Shown: piece by piece, positions 17,116 through 26,127 of the stretch
How the letters are laid out: every line of letters starts with the position of its first letter
Numbering within the stretch: the first letter of the stretch is position 1
From: CAIKMD01 sp963740675
GTDB lineage: Bacteria; Pseudomonadota; Alphaproteobacteria; ATCC43930; CGMCC-115725
Direction of reading: 5' to 3'
DNA: 64,000 bases
NCBI GenBank assembly: GCA_963740675.1
Contig: CAVUFS010000006.1
Span: 124,001 to 188,000 of the forward strand
Program-made: the position numbers and the translations under genes
Notes under the pieces: generated by a model
Seen by the model: only the letters and a program-made list of their open reading frames with translations
Databases searched by the model: none
Told to the model about the DNA's origin: nothing

Positions 17116-17454
17116 ATGAAGAAAGTCGAAGCGATCATCAAACCGTTCAAGCTCGACGAAGTGAAGGAAGCGCTTCACGAGGTGGGGATTCAGGGTATCA
17201 CCGTCACCGAGGCAAAGGGCTTCGGCCGGCAAAAGGGACATACCGAGCTCTATCGCGGCGCGGAATATGTCGTAGATTTCCTGCCTAAAGTGAAGATTGA
17301 AGTGGTGATGGATGACGCGCTCGTGGAACGCGCCATCGAGGCAATTCAACACGCGGCACGCACCGGCCGCATCGGCGACGGGAAAATCTTCGTCACGACC
17401 GTCGACGAGGCCATCCGCATTCGCACCGGCGAGAAGGGCGCTGACGCTGTCTAA
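17116..17454 (+). CDS. glnB: Nitrogen regulatory protein P-II
   Basis: A 112-residue signal integrator that binds ATP/ADP and 2-oxoglutarate and controls glutamine synthetase adenylylation and NtrBC. It has the P-II start MKKVEAIIKPFKLDEVKEAL and the T-loop uridylylation region GRQKGHTELYRGAEY (Tyr in LYRGAEY). The C-terminal signature is TGRIGDGKIFVTTVDEAIRIRTGE. The ATG at 17116 is chosen over upstream in-frame codons because it starts the conserved domain. It is 60 bases ahead of glnA in the standard operon. Confidence 0.97.
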   Translation: MKKVEAIIKPFKLDEVKEALHEVGIQGITVTEAKGFGRQKGHTELYRGAEYVVDFLPKVKIEVVMDDALVERAIEAIQHAARTGRIGDGKIFVTTVDEAIRIRTGEKGADAV

Positions 17455-17514
17455 TCGGCGTGAGTGGGGGGCAGTAAGAGGCGACGAAGGTCAAGCAGAG
17501 AAGGACTAGAAACG

Positions 17515-18930
17515 ATGGCCGATGCGGCGATCCAAAAAGCACTCGATATGATCAAGGAGCACGACGTCAAATACGTCGACTTCCAATTCACAGACCCGCG
17601 CGGCAAGTGGCAGCACCTCGCGCACCATATCCGTACCGTCAACGCCAACTTCCTCGAGGAAGGTTTGATGTTCGACGGCTCGTCGATCGCCGGCTGGAAA
17701 GCGATCAACGAGAGCGACATGCTGCTGAAGCCTGACTGCTCGACCGCCGTGCTCGACCCGTTCGCGGCACAGACGTCGCTCATCATCGTCTGCGACGTGC
17801 ATGAGCCGGGCACCGGCCAGCCCTATGGCCGCGACCCGCGCTCGATCGCCAAGAAGGCCGAGCAATACGTCGTCTCGTCCGGCGCTGGCGACAAGGCATA
17901 TTTCGGTCCCGAGGCTGAGTTCTTCGTGTTCGACGATGTTCGCTTCAAGAACAGCATGAACACCTCGTTCTACGAGGTCGACAGCGAGGAAGGCCCCTAC
18001 GTCACCGACAAGCGTTATCCCGACGGCAACACCGGCCATCGTCCGCCGATCAAGGGCGGCTACTTCCCGGTTCCGCCGGTGGACGGCGCTTCCGATCTCC
18101 GCGCCGAGATGCTCTCGACCATGTTCGAGATGGGTCTCGCCGTCGAAAAGCATCACCACGAAGTTGCTCCCTCGCAGCACGAGCTCGGCGCCGAGTTCGC
18201 GACGCTGGTGAAGGGCGCCGACGGCATGCAGATCTATAAGTACTGCGTGCACAACGTCGCGCATCAATACGGCAAGACGGCGACCTTCATGCCGAAGCCG
18301 ATCAAGGGCGACAACGGCTCGGGCATGCATGTGCACCAGTCGATTTGGAAAGGCGACAAGCCGCTTTTCGCCGGCAATGGCTATGCCGACCTGTCGGAAT
18401 TTGCGCTCTACTATATCGGCGGCATCATCAAGCATGCCAAGGCGATCAACGCCCTCACCAACCCGACGACCAACAGCTACAAGCGGTTGATCCCGGGCTT
18501 CGAGGCGCCGGTGCTCCTCGCCTACTCCGCGCGTAACCGTTCGGCTTCGTGCCGTATTCCGATCGCGTCGAGCCCCAAGGCGAAGCGCGTCGAAGTTCGC
18601 TTCCCCGATCCGGCGGCCAATCCGTACCTCGCTTTCGCGGCGATGCTGATGGCTGGCCTCGACGGTGTGCAGAACCGTATCCATCCTGGCAACGCGATGG
18701 ACAAGAACCTGTACGACCTGCCGCCGGAAGAGCTCAAGGACGTCCCGACCGTGTGCGGCTCGCTGCGCGAAGCGGTCGAGAACCTCAAGGCCGATAACGC
18801 CTTCCTGACCAAGGGCGACGTGTTCACCAAGGACTTCCTCGACGCCTACATCGATCTCAAATGGGAAGAGATCTACAAGTTCGAACACACGCCGCATCCG
18901 ATCGAATACGAGATGTATTACAGCGTGTGA
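17515..18930 (+). CDS. glnA: Glutamine synthetase type I
   Basis: It makes glutamine from glutamate, ammonia and ATP as a dodecamer. The product is 471 residues. Visible motifs are FDGSSIAGWKAINESD, the ATP-site KPIKGDNGSGMHVHQS, NPTTNSYKRLIPGFEAP and the adenylylation site in DKNLYDLPPEE (the Tyr used by GlnE). The start is the ATG at 17515 (MADAAIQKAL). It is co-transcribed with glnB and followed by a strong terminator. Confidence 0.98.
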   Translation: MADAAIQKALDMIKEHDVKYVDFQFTDPRGKWQHLAHHIRTVNANFLEEGLMFDGSSIAGWKAINESDMLLKPDCSTAVLDPFAAQTSLIIVCDVHEPGTGQPYGRDPRSIAKKAEQYVVSSGAGDKAYFGPEAEFFVFDDVRFKNSMNTSFYEVDSEEGPYVTDKRYPDGNTGHRPPIKGGYFPVPPVDGASDLRAEMLSTMFEMGLAVEKHHHEVAPSQHELGAEFATLVKGADGMQIYKYCVHNVAHQYGKTATFMPKPIKGDNGSGMHVHQSIWKGDKPLFAGNGYADLSEFALYYIGGIIKHAKAINALTNPTTNSYKRLIPGFEAPVLLAYSARNRSASCRIPIASSPKAKRVEVRFPDPAANPYLAFAAMLMAGLDGVQNRIHPGNAMDKNLYDLPPEELKDVPTVCGSLREAVENLKADNAFLTKGDVFTKDFLDAYIDLKWEEIYKFEHTPHPIEYEMYYSV

Positions 18931-18996
18931 TCTGACTTTCACTATGATTTCAGATAGTTACGTAGCATCGCGTTAGACTGAAACTCTCCAAATTAG

Positions 18997-19032
18997 CCCT
19001 CGGAAGTCCGCAGATTTCCGAGGGTTTTTTTT
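18997..19032 (+). terminator. Rho-independent terminator after glnA
   Basis: CCCTCGGAA pairs with TTCCGAGGG around a 9-base loop and is followed by eight T residues, 66 bases after the glnA stop. Confidence 0.92.
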
Positions 19033-19088
19033 CGAGTCTAACTTCGCTCTCGACCGTAATCCCCGCTACCTTGCGGCAAACAGTTGCC

Positions 19089-19394
19089 ATGAACAGAACA
19101 TTTCTTCACAGCTTCACTCCCGCAGCCAACAGCCCTATTGCAGGCCCCACAGCTGTCCTCACCACTGAGGAGATACAGGACGCGGGCTTGAATGAAGTAT
19201 TGCAAACCCCCGGCGCGGCATTCGATTCATGGTCTCTGCTTGACGCCTTGCTCGAGCCAGCGGGAGATGACAGCCCCTCCTTTTTCGTGAACCGCCGAGT
19301 CCAGATGTTCACGATCGCAAACCGCATCGGCGCCGCCTTCGAGGGCCACACCGGAAAGGGCGAATCCGGACTTATCGGTGTTCGCGCCGACTAG
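19089..19394 (+). CDS. Hypothetical protein, unrecognised
   Basis: A possible 101-residue protein starting at the ATG at 19089. It contains VLTTEEIQDAGLNEVLQTPG, which vaguely resembles the plug region of TonB-dependent receptors, but nothing downstream supports a receptor. No clear ribosome-binding site is present, and the base composition is more AT-rich than its neighbours. It may be a remnant or not translated. Confidence 0.3.
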   Translation: MNRTFLHSFTPAANSPIAGPTAVLTTEEIQDAGLNEVLQTPGAAFDSWSLLDALLEPAGDDSPSFFVNRRVQMFTIANRIGAAFEGHTGKGESGLIGVRAD

Positions 19395-19483
19395 ATCGGA
19401 GCAAAGAAGCGGCATCGCGGCTCAGCTGCGAGTGAGGCGTAAATACTTCATCCAACTTCGGCGCCGATACGAATGGCTGAGAG

Positions 19484-21145
19484 TCACCACCCGGTCACGC
19501 GAGCCAACAGCCCCACGCCATCGTCGGGCAGCCGGTTCCCGCGCCAGGCGACATGCTGATCGGGACGGATCAGCGCGAAATCGGCCTGATAAAGATCGCG
19601 GGCATCGTCCTCGGGAACGGCGAGCAACGTGAGTGGAACATGCCGTTCGCGCGCCGCGTGTTCGATGGCGCCGGTATCCGCCCGCGTCTTCCCCAGTTTC
19701 AGGAGCGAAAAACCCGGGCCGAGCCGGTCGAAGAGTGAGCTACGGTCGGACAGGCGGTAATGGGGCGCCCGCCCGCCGGGACAGGCGCTGGGCACATAGA
19801 TCGCGGGATCGTCGGGCGGCGGTGCGGTGCCATCCGAGACAACGATCGGCGAATCATCGTATCGCGCGCCGAGCTGAACCCCGATCGAGGCGAATTCCTC
19901 GCCGAATTTCGCGAGGACCCCGCCGGCGATCGCGCGCGCCGCCGCCCCTTCGGGTGTGTCGTCCTCGATTGCGTCGCCGACGGGCACATTGCCGATATTG
20001 CGCGCGAGGTTCTGCCCCGCCAGCGTGTTGCGAGTGGCGATGGGCTTGCGTTCGATCTCATAGGACGCGGCAAGGCGCGGCCCACCCCAGCCCTGCACCA
20101 ACGCCGCGAGCTTCCAGCCGAGATTGGCCGCGTCGTCGACGCCCGTGTTCATGCCGAAACCGCCCGCCGGCGAGAACAAATGCACGGCATCGCCGGCCAG
20201 GAACACCCGCCCGGCGGCAAAGCGCTCGGCGACGAAGGCGTAACCCGCGACCCAAGGCGCGTGTCCCAGAAATTCGAAATCGAGTTTGGCGCCGAAGGCG
20301 GCGCGGAACTGCCGCGCGATCTCGTAGGGGTCGGGCTTATCTTCGGCGGTGCGCAGCTTGCTCGAGAGTACGAACTTATCAACGCCATCGAGTGCGACAA
20401 GATTCGTCCGCACCGCCGCATTGACGGTCCAGTAGTGCCAGAAGCGGTCGCGATTGACGACCGAATAGAAATTCGGCACGCGGAGATAGGAATTGACCAT
20501 CGGACCGCCGTAATAGGCGAGCGACAGCGGCGGCGCGCCGCCATAGCGCACCGCGAGGCCGCGCCGGACGAAGCTCTGTCCGCCGTCGCATCCGACCAGA
20601 TAGGCGCCCGTCAATGTCTCGCGCCGGCCGGTGGCAATTTCCTCGATCGCGACGCTGACGCGATCCCCGTGATCGGTGAAATCGACGCAGGTCCAGCCGA
20701 AGCGCAGGCCGACATTGGTGCGGGTCATCAGATGTTTCAGCACCAGGGTTTCGACATACATCTGATTGCAGCGCAGGATCGGCTCGGGTGTCTGCATCGT
20801 CGGCGGCGCAGCTTCGACGAATTCCGCCTTCTCGGCCTCGGACGGCATCCGAATCCGGGCCAATTCCCACGTCGTCACGCGGGTGAAATAGCCGACCGTG
20901 GTCGGATAATCATACGGCAAGCCGAGTTTGCGGATGTCGCGGGCAAGCCCGTGCCGACGATAATGTTCCATCGTGCGGCAATTCTGCGTGCCGCCTTTGG
21001 GGAAATTTCGCGCATCGCGAACGTCGTTGATCAGGATCGAGCGCACGCCGAGCTGATCCAGATTCATCGCGACATTCATGCCAACGGGACCGCCGCCGAC
21101 GATGATGATCGGCGCGGCGCTAGGTTGGGGTGACGTTTCCGTCAT
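19484..21145 (-). CDS. FAD-dependent aromatic monooxygenase (PheA/TfdB family)
   Basis: A 553-residue flavoprotein hydroxylase. Residues 12-30 form the dinucleotide-binding fold (IIIVGGGPVGMNVAMNL). The DG motif is YLVGCDGGQSFVRRGL and the second FAD motif is GRVFLAGDAVHLFSPAGGFGMNTG. The C-terminal thioredoxin-like domain of phenol hydroxylase-type enzymes follows (to about 550). Such enzymes add OH to phenols using NAD(P)H. It overlaps the Rieske gene upstream by 26 bases and is the last gene of the leftward catabolic series. Confidence 0.9.
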   Translation of the reverse strand: MTETSPQPSAAPIIIVGGGPVGMNVAMNLDQLGVRSILINDVRDARNFPKGGTQNCRTMEHYRRHGLARDIRKLGLPYDYPTTVGYFTRVTTWELARIRMPSEAEKAEFVEAAPPTMQTPEPILRCNQMYVETLVLKHLMTRTNVGLRFGWTCVDFTDHGDRVSVAIEEIATGRRETLTGAYLVGCDGGQSFVRRGLAVRYGGAPPLSLAYYGGPMVNSYLRVPNFYSVVNRDRFWHYWTVNAAVRTNLVALDGVDKFVLSSKLRTAEDKPDPYEIARQFRAAFGAKLDFEFLGHAPWVAGYAFVAERFAAGRVFLAGDAVHLFSPAGGFGMNTGVDDAANLGWKLAALVQGWGGPRLAASYEIERKPIATRNTLAGQNLARNIGNVPVGDAIEDDTPEGAAARAIAGGVLAKFGEEFASIGVQLGARYDDSPIVVSDGTAPPPDDPAIYVPSACPGGRAPHYRLSDRSSLFDRLGPGFSLLKLGKTRADTGAIEHAARERHVPLTLLAVPEDDARDLYQADFALIRPDQHVAWRGNRLPDDGVGLLARVTGW

Positions 21146-22334
21146 TGTGCCGCCAGCGCCGGCGTGCCCAAGCGTCCTGATAGCGCTGAACCAGCCAGGC
21201 GTTCAGTTCGCGCTGGGAGGTTTCCTGCCAGGAATACCGTCCGCGGTCGGCGAAGCGCGATTTCAGGCCCACTTGCACGAGCTTGTCGATATACCGGTCC
21301 TGCGCGTTGATCTCGCCGGAGACGCCGACGTTCATGCTTAGACGCTGCTCGAACAGCGGGTCCTTCTTCGCCCCGGGCGCCACCAGCCAGCCGCGCTGCG
21401 ACGACATCTCGGTAAGCCCGTCGACGTGAAAGATATTGTAGGTGACCATGTCGCATCGCGCGCCAATCGTAAGGGATGGCGGGATGCAGATGAACAGGAA
21501 TCGGCCCCGATCCTCCATTGTCAGGCGCGGGAAGATCGGCAACACCGCCTTCAACGTCGGATTGAAGCTGCAATCGATATGAGTGGTCCCGTTGTAACGG
21601 AAGTAGCCGGCCGTGTTCGCGGGCAGCTCCGGGAAAACCGCGAGCGAGCTCGGGCAGCAATCATGTACCGGCCCGGCATGGAGCCGATTGGCATGGTAGC
21701 CATCATTGCTGTTCTCGAAGCGGACTTTCCAGTTCCACGGTTCTTTGCGCAGCTCGGACGGGCGTTCGCGTTCATCGGCAAGGGAGATGTCGTAACGGTC
21801 GAGCGCCGCGCGCACCGCTTCGAGACGCGGCGAGAGCGGCGCCGCATCGGGATCGAAATTGACGAAGATGAAGCCGAGCCACATTTCGACCTTGAACTCG
21901 GGCAGGCCCGCCCCGCTCTTGTCGAAATCGCAGGTCTTGTCCATCGCCGGCGCGCCGAGGAGCTTTCCATCCAGCGAATAGGTCCAGTGATGATAGGCGC
22001 AACGGAACGATTTGGCGTTGCCCTGGCCCGCCGCGACCAGCGCCGCGCGGTGCCGGCAGACCGGCGAGAATGCTTTGATGACTTCTTCGCGAGTCTTCAC
22101 AACCAGAATGTGTTCATCGACATGAGTGGTGGTGAAATAATCGCCCGGCTCTTTCAACCACGCCTCGCGGCCGACGCAGAGCCATTCGCGATAGAAGATC
22201 GCGTCTTTTTCGAACGCGTAGAACTCGGGGCTCGTGTAGCAGATCGGCGGCAGCGTCTCCGCCATCGTTACATCGAGGGCGGAGCTGCTCAGGTTGGCAA
22301 AAAAGTCGTCGTCGAGAATGGACTGCCTCATCAT
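21120..22334 (-). CDS. Rieske aromatic-ring-hydroxylating oxygenase alpha subunit, copy 1
   Basis: A 404-residue oxygenase. The Rieske cluster motif is CRHRAALVAAGQG ... FRCAYHHW. The catalytic iron site is NSNDGYHANRLHAG, giving the Asp-X2-His-X4-His pattern and bridging Asp. I start it at the ATG ending at 22334 (MMRQSILDDDFF), 20 bases after the upstream copy ends. The longer open frame overlaps that gene. No beta subunit, ferredoxin or reductase is nearby, so an external electron donor is needed. The substrate is unknown. Confidence 0.92.
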   Translation of the reverse strand: MMRQSILDDDFFANLSSSALDVTMAETLPPICYTSPEFYAFEKDAIFYREWLCVGREAWLKEPGDYFTTTHVDEHILVVKTREEVIKAFSPVCRHRAALVAAGQGNAKSFRCAYHHWTYSLDGKLLGAPAMDKTCDFDKSGAGLPEFKVEMWLGFIFVNFDPDAAPLSPRLEAVRAALDRYDISLADERERPSELRKEPWNWKVRFENSNDGYHANRLHAGPVHDCCPSSLAVFPELPANTAGYFRYNGTTHIDCSFNPTLKAVLPIFPRLTMEDRGRFLFICIPPSLTIGARCDMVTYNIFHVDGLTEMSSQRGWLVAPGAKKDPLFEQRLSMNVGVSGEINAQDRYIDKLVQVGLKSRFADRGRYSWQETSQRELNAWLVQRYQDAWARRRWRHNDGNVTPT

Positions 22335-22354
22335 GCCTCGCAGGCGGCCTCCGC

Positions 22355-23545
22355 TCAATCGGCCGCTGCAGCCTTGCGTTCGTTCCAAGCCCGCTGATAG
22401 CGCTTCACCAGCCATTTGTTGAGTTCGATCTGGCCGCCCTCCTGCCAGGAATAACGGCCGCGACCGGCGAAGCGGGACTGCAGCCCTTTTTGCACGCTAA
22501 TATCGATCGCGCGATCCTGCGCGAAGATCGGTACCGACGTGTTGATGTTGGTGCTGATCTTCAGATCGAAGAGCGGGTCCTTGCTGGCGCCCGGTGCCGC
22601 CAGCCACCCCTGGATCGCCGTCATCTCCGCCGGACCATCGATCGAGAAAATGCCATAGGCAATCATGTCGACTCGCGCGAACATCGTCAGCGTCGGCGGC
22701 ACGCAGAGAAATACCATGCGATGGCGTTCTTCGTCCGTCAGCTTCGGAAAGATCGGCAGTAGCGCCTTCAGTGTCGGATTGAAGCTCGCATCCGCATGCG
22801 TGTTCTGATTGTAGCGGAAATACCCCGCGGTATCGGCCGGCAGCTCGGGGAATGAGGCGAGGTCGCTCGGACAGATATCGTGGACTGGGCCGCCATGTAG
22901 CCGGTTGGCGTGATAGCCGTCATTGGAATTCTCGTAACGGACCTTCCAGTTCCACGGCTCCTTGCGCGGCTCGACCCCGCGCCGCTCCTCGGCGTTCTCG
23001 AGGTCGTAATGGGCAAGAACGTCCGTCAATGCCTGCAAGCGCGGTGCGAGCGGCGCGGCATTGCTGTCGAAGTTCACAAAGATGAAGCCAAGCCAGATCT
23101 CGACCTTGAATTCGGGCAGGCGAATCTGCTTCGGGTCCCAATCGCAAGTCTTCTCCATCGCCGGCGCGCCGAGCAGCCGGCCGTCGAGCCCGTAGGTCCA
23201 GTGGTGGTAGGCGCAGCGGAAGCTGCGCGCATTGCCCTGGCCCTCGGCGACGAGCGCAGCGCGATGGCGGCAGACCGGCGAGAACGCCTTGATCTCGCCC
23301 GCCTGGTTCTTCAGGACGACGATCGGCTCGTCGACATTGGTCGTGGTGAAGTAGTCGCCCGGCTGCTTGAGCCAGCCGACGCGGCCGACACAGAGCCAGT
23401 CGCGATAGAAGATCGCATCCTTCTCGAATTCGAAGAATTCGGGATCGTTGTAGCATTCCGGCGGCAGCGTGACGGCGCGGCTGATGTCGAGCACCGAGCT
23501 GTCGAAGCTCTTGAAGAATGCGTCGTTCAGAACCGATGTGGGCAT
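22355..23545 (-). CDS. Rieske aromatic-ring-hydroxylating oxygenase alpha subunit, copy 2
   Basis: A 396-residue paralogue of the neighbouring oxygenase. It has the Rieske motif CRHRAALVAEGQG ... FRCAYHHW and iron site NSNDGYHANRLHGG. The start is MPTSVLNDAFF (ATG ending at 23545), preceded by GGAGAG. It is highly similar to copies 1 and 3 along the whole length, so the set arose by duplication. The cluster may use a different enzyme for each of several substrates, or form mixed trimers (inference). Confidence 0.92.
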   Translation of the reverse strand: MPTSVLNDAFFKSFDSSVLDISRAVTLPPECYNDPEFFEFEKDAIFYRDWLCVGRVGWLKQPGDYFTTTNVDEPIVVLKNQAGEIKAFSPVCRHRAALVAEGQGNARSFRCAYHHWTYGLDGRLLGAPAMEKTCDWDPKQIRLPEFKVEIWLGFIFVNFDSNAAPLAPRLQALTDVLAHYDLENAEERRGVEPRKEPWNWKVRYENSNDGYHANRLHGGPVHDICPSDLASFPELPADTAGYFRYNQNTHADASFNPTLKALLPIFPKLTDEERHRMVFLCVPPTLTMFARVDMIAYGIFSIDGPAEMTAIQGWLAAPGASKDPLFDLKISTNINTSVPIFAQDRAIDISVQKGLQSRFAGRGRYSWQEGGQIELNKWLVKRYQRAWNERKAAAAD

Positions 23546-23582
23546 GGGTGGCTCTCCTCGATGCAGGCGTTGGTTCCTGTGC

Positions 23583-24443
23583 TCACTGCGTGACGATGGT
23601 TGGCGGAAATGTGAGTGAGGGGTCGATGTCGTAAGTCTCATAAAGCTTGCGCTCGAAGCCGTTGGCTTGCAGCGCGGCGACCGCGTCGACCACGGCGCGT
23701 TCCAATTCCGCCGAGCCCTTGGTCAGACCGATGCCCGCCCTGATATCCGACGTGTAGATGAAGGACATGGTGAGGTTGTCGGGATAGGCGCCTTTGATTC
23801 CGATGCCGAGATAGAGATCGGCGCGGCCGCTATCGAGCAGACGCAGCCCGCTTGCGCGGTCCGGTGCGGTAACGATGTCGATGGCCGCCTTGCCCTTGTC
23901 GAGACAGGCCTTGCTCGCCTCACCCAGTTTCACTGCTTCGAGGCTGCCGATCTGGGACACCGCGCTGTGCCCGCACAAGTCCTCGAACGAGCTGATGTGT
24001 TTGGGATTGTCTTTCGGCACGACGCCGCCTGACGCGGCTTTTTGATAAAGCACGAAGTCGAGCGCCTTGGCCCGCTCGGGCGTGTAGTAGATCGTCGACC
24101 AGACCATGTCGGCCTGTCCGGAACTGGCCGCGGCAAGCCCGCCGGAGAGCGGCGCGACCATGAACTTGAAAGGCGCGCCGAGGCAGAGAAATACACCGCG
24201 CGCATAATCCGCCGCGAAGCCGATCAGGTTGTCGAGGTTGTTCGGATCGCGATATGCGATGGGTTTGGAATCGGACGGCATCGCCACGGTGAGTGTCTTG
24301 CCGGCGAGGCTTGGATATTTCTGAACCAGCTTGGTCGGCTCACAGGCGGGCGTCGCGGCCGAGACCGGATTTCCCCAGGCGATGAGCGCTGTGAACAAGA
24401 CAATGACGGATAGAACGTATTTCAATCTGATTATACCTGACAT
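23583..24443 (-). CDS. Periplasmic substrate-binding protein, polar amino-acid ABC type, copy A
   Basis: A 286-residue solute-binding protein of the SBP_bac_3 family. A signal peptide (about residues 8-28: VLSVIVLFTALIAWGNPVSA) precedes the first lobe. Typical stretches are GFAADYARGVFLCLG, ADMVWSTIYYTPERA and the second lobe ending VDAVAALQANGFERKLYE. The start is the ATG ending at 24443 (MSGIIRLKYV). No permease is next to it. The permease-ATPase fusion at 28.3-30.0 kb is the likely partner, shared with copy B. Confidence 0.9.
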   Translation of the reverse strand: MSGIIRLKYVLSVIVLFTALIAWGNPVSAATPACEPTKLVQKYPSLAGKTLTVAMPSDSKPIAYRDPNNLDNLIGFAADYARGVFLCLGAPFKFMVAPLSGGLAAASSGQADMVWSTIYYTPERAKALDFVLYQKAASGGVVPKDNPKHISSFEDLCGHSAVSQIGSLEAVKLGEASKACLDKGKAAIDIVTAPDRASGLRLLDSGRADLYLGIGIKGAYPDNLTMSFIYTSDIRAGIGLTKGSAELERAVVDAVAALQANGFERKLYETYDIDPSLTFPPTIVTQ

Positions 24444-24609
24444 CCGCCACCTGCTTCCGCTCCGAGACAGCCAGTTCGCCCGATATTCCGATCGCTTTTG
24501 CATGCTCAAACCGTATCGAAACGCCGCGAGAGGCGGCTTGTCGCGAGGCGAACAATAAGTTGTCGAATCCCCGTCCGGCGGAATCGGCGTCGCGAATGCG
24601 GCATAACGG

Positions 24610-25632
24610 TCAGACAGTCAGGACGACCTTTCCGAAGTTTAGCCGCTCCGCGATGTATCGATGAGCGGCCGCCGCCTCGGTGAATGGAAACACCTTGTCG
24701 ACGATCACCCGGAGCCTTCCGGCCTCGATGAGAGCGAAAAGCTCGTCCAGCTTCTCCATCGAGCGCGTGTATTCCATCAGGTGCGACGTGATCGAGAACC
24801 GGCGCGCCATGCGTCCGTCCGGAAGCTCGGTCGGCAGTTCGCGCGAACCGCCGCTGAGACTCCCGAGGGCGATCAGCCGGCCGCCGGGCGCCAGTTGCTT
24901 GAGGCTTTTGACCAATACGTCGCCGGCAACCACATCGACGACAACATCGAGGCCACGCCCGTCGGTAAAGCCGGGCACGGCGTCGGCGAAATCCTCTTCG
25001 CGATAATTGACCGCCACGTCGGCGCCCAATTCCTTGAGGCGCGCGCATTTCGCGGCGCTGCCCGCGGTCGTCATCACCGTCGCACCGACATGCCTGGCCA
25101 ATTGAATCGCCGCGGTGCCGAGTGCGCTGCCGCCCGCGTAAATCAACGCACGGTCGCCGGCCTTGATCTTGGCGGCCTCAAGCACGTACCACGCGGTCAG
25201 CCACGACCATGCGGTGGCGGCGGCTGTCACCATGTCCACGCCGTTGGGCACGAGGCGCATATCCTGCGGCCGCGCCAACACGTATTCCGCATAGCATCCG
25301 GTATATTCCTTGCTGCCCGGCAAGCCGGTCGCCCGCGTCTGCGGCGCCGGCAACGCGACGACGCGCTGTCCCGGCTTGTATTCGCTGACGGCTTCGCCGA
25401 TTTCCGCCACGACGCCCGCCATCTCGCGCCCGAGAATGAGCGGGAGATCGCCCGGTCCAATATGGATGTTGCCGTTCTCGCGGATAAACAGGTCTGAATG
25501 ATTGATCCCGGTCGCCGCGCACTTGATCAGGATTTCCCGCGGACCTGGTTCGGGAACCGGAACGTCGGTGTCGAGCTGCATCACATCCTCGGCGCCGAAG
25601 CGATGGATTTGCATGGCTTTCATGGTCCGCAT
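24610..25632 (-). CDS. Zinc-type medium-chain dehydrogenase/quinone oxidoreductase-like enzyme
   Basis: A 340-residue MDR-superfamily oxidoreductase. The GroES-like N-terminal domain has GINHSDLFIRENG and LGREMAGVVAEIGEAV. The NADPH-binding Rossmann motif is YAGGSALGTAAIQLARHVGATV. The quinone-reductase-type end is AAAHRYIAERLNFGKVVLTV. The catalytic zinc ligands of alcohol dehydrogenases are not evident, so a quinone or enone reductase is more likely. It sits inside the catabolic cluster, probably reducing a ring intermediate (inference). Confidence 0.88.
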   Translation of the reverse strand: MRTMKAMQIHRFGAEDVMQLDTDVPVPEPGPREILIKCAATGINHSDLFIRENGNIHIGPGDLPLILGREMAGVVAEIGEAVSEYKPGQRVVALPAPQTRATGLPGSKEYTGCYAEYVLARPQDMRLVPNGVDMVTAAATAWSWLTAWYVLEAAKIKAGDRALIYAGGSALGTAAIQLARHVGATVMTTAGSAAKCARLKELGADVAVNYREEDFADAVPGFTDGRGLDVVVDVVAGDVLVKSLKQLAPGGRLIALGSLSGGSRELPTELPDGRMARRFSITSHLMEYTRSMEKLDELFALIEAGRLRVIVDKVFPFTEAAAAHRYIAERLNFGKVVLTV

Positions 25633-25862
25633 CGCGAGTTCTCCTCAAGCGTCATCCGAAGTCTCGACCATATAACGCCGCCAAATCGAGCGGGGACGGA
25701 TCGATACGAAGGAGCAACTCGTTGTGCGCGGTCAGGCAAGTCCGCGGGCTAGACGGACGCCCAAAGTTTTCGCCGTGTACGGATTCGGCGCCCCGAGGGA
25801 GAACCGACGTGATCCCGACCACTTTTTCCAGCACGTTTTTCAAAATCCTCGGGACATCGATC

Positions 25863-26099
25863 CGCGGCCGCTGCTTGTTCCTCTGCGTGCCGCCGACGCT
25901 GACGATGTCCACGCGCTGCGACCTCGTCACGTTCAATATCTTTCACGCCGACGGGCCCGAGGAAATGTCGGCCCGACGCAGCCGGCTGGCGGCGCCGGGT
26001 GCCGCGAAGGATTCACTCTTCAAGGAGCAGATGGCGACGGCGACAGCCAACTCGGCGCCGATCGTCGGGCAGGACAGTTACGTCGACAGATTGATTTAG
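25863..26099 (+). pseudogene. Remnant of a fourth Rieske oxygenase alpha subunit, on the opposite strand
   Basis: The plus strand encodes GRCLFLCVPPTLTM, then CDLVTFNIFHADGPEEMS, RLAAPGAAKDSLFKEQM and IVGQDSYVDRLI, then stops. This aligns with the C-terminal third of the three neighbouring oxygenases (for example GRFLFICIPPSLTI ... EMSSQRGWLVAPGAKKDPLFEQ). The Rieske domain, the iron-site region and the C-terminal end are missing. It is inverted relative to the intact copies and therefore a product of rearrangement. The bases at 25633-25862 show no recognisable gene. Confidence 0.8.
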
Positions 26100-26127
26100 A
26101 CGGGCGGCGATCGAAACTGCGTCACGC

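Noticed and set aside
17506..18942. 478-codon open frame antisense to glnA
   Set aside because: High GC and biased codon use in glnA leave the opposite strand open. The product has no recognisable domain and glnA is certain.
19760..21133. 457-codon open frame antisense to the FAD monooxygenase
   Set aside because: Same cause. The sense-strand protein has full family motifs, the antisense product none.
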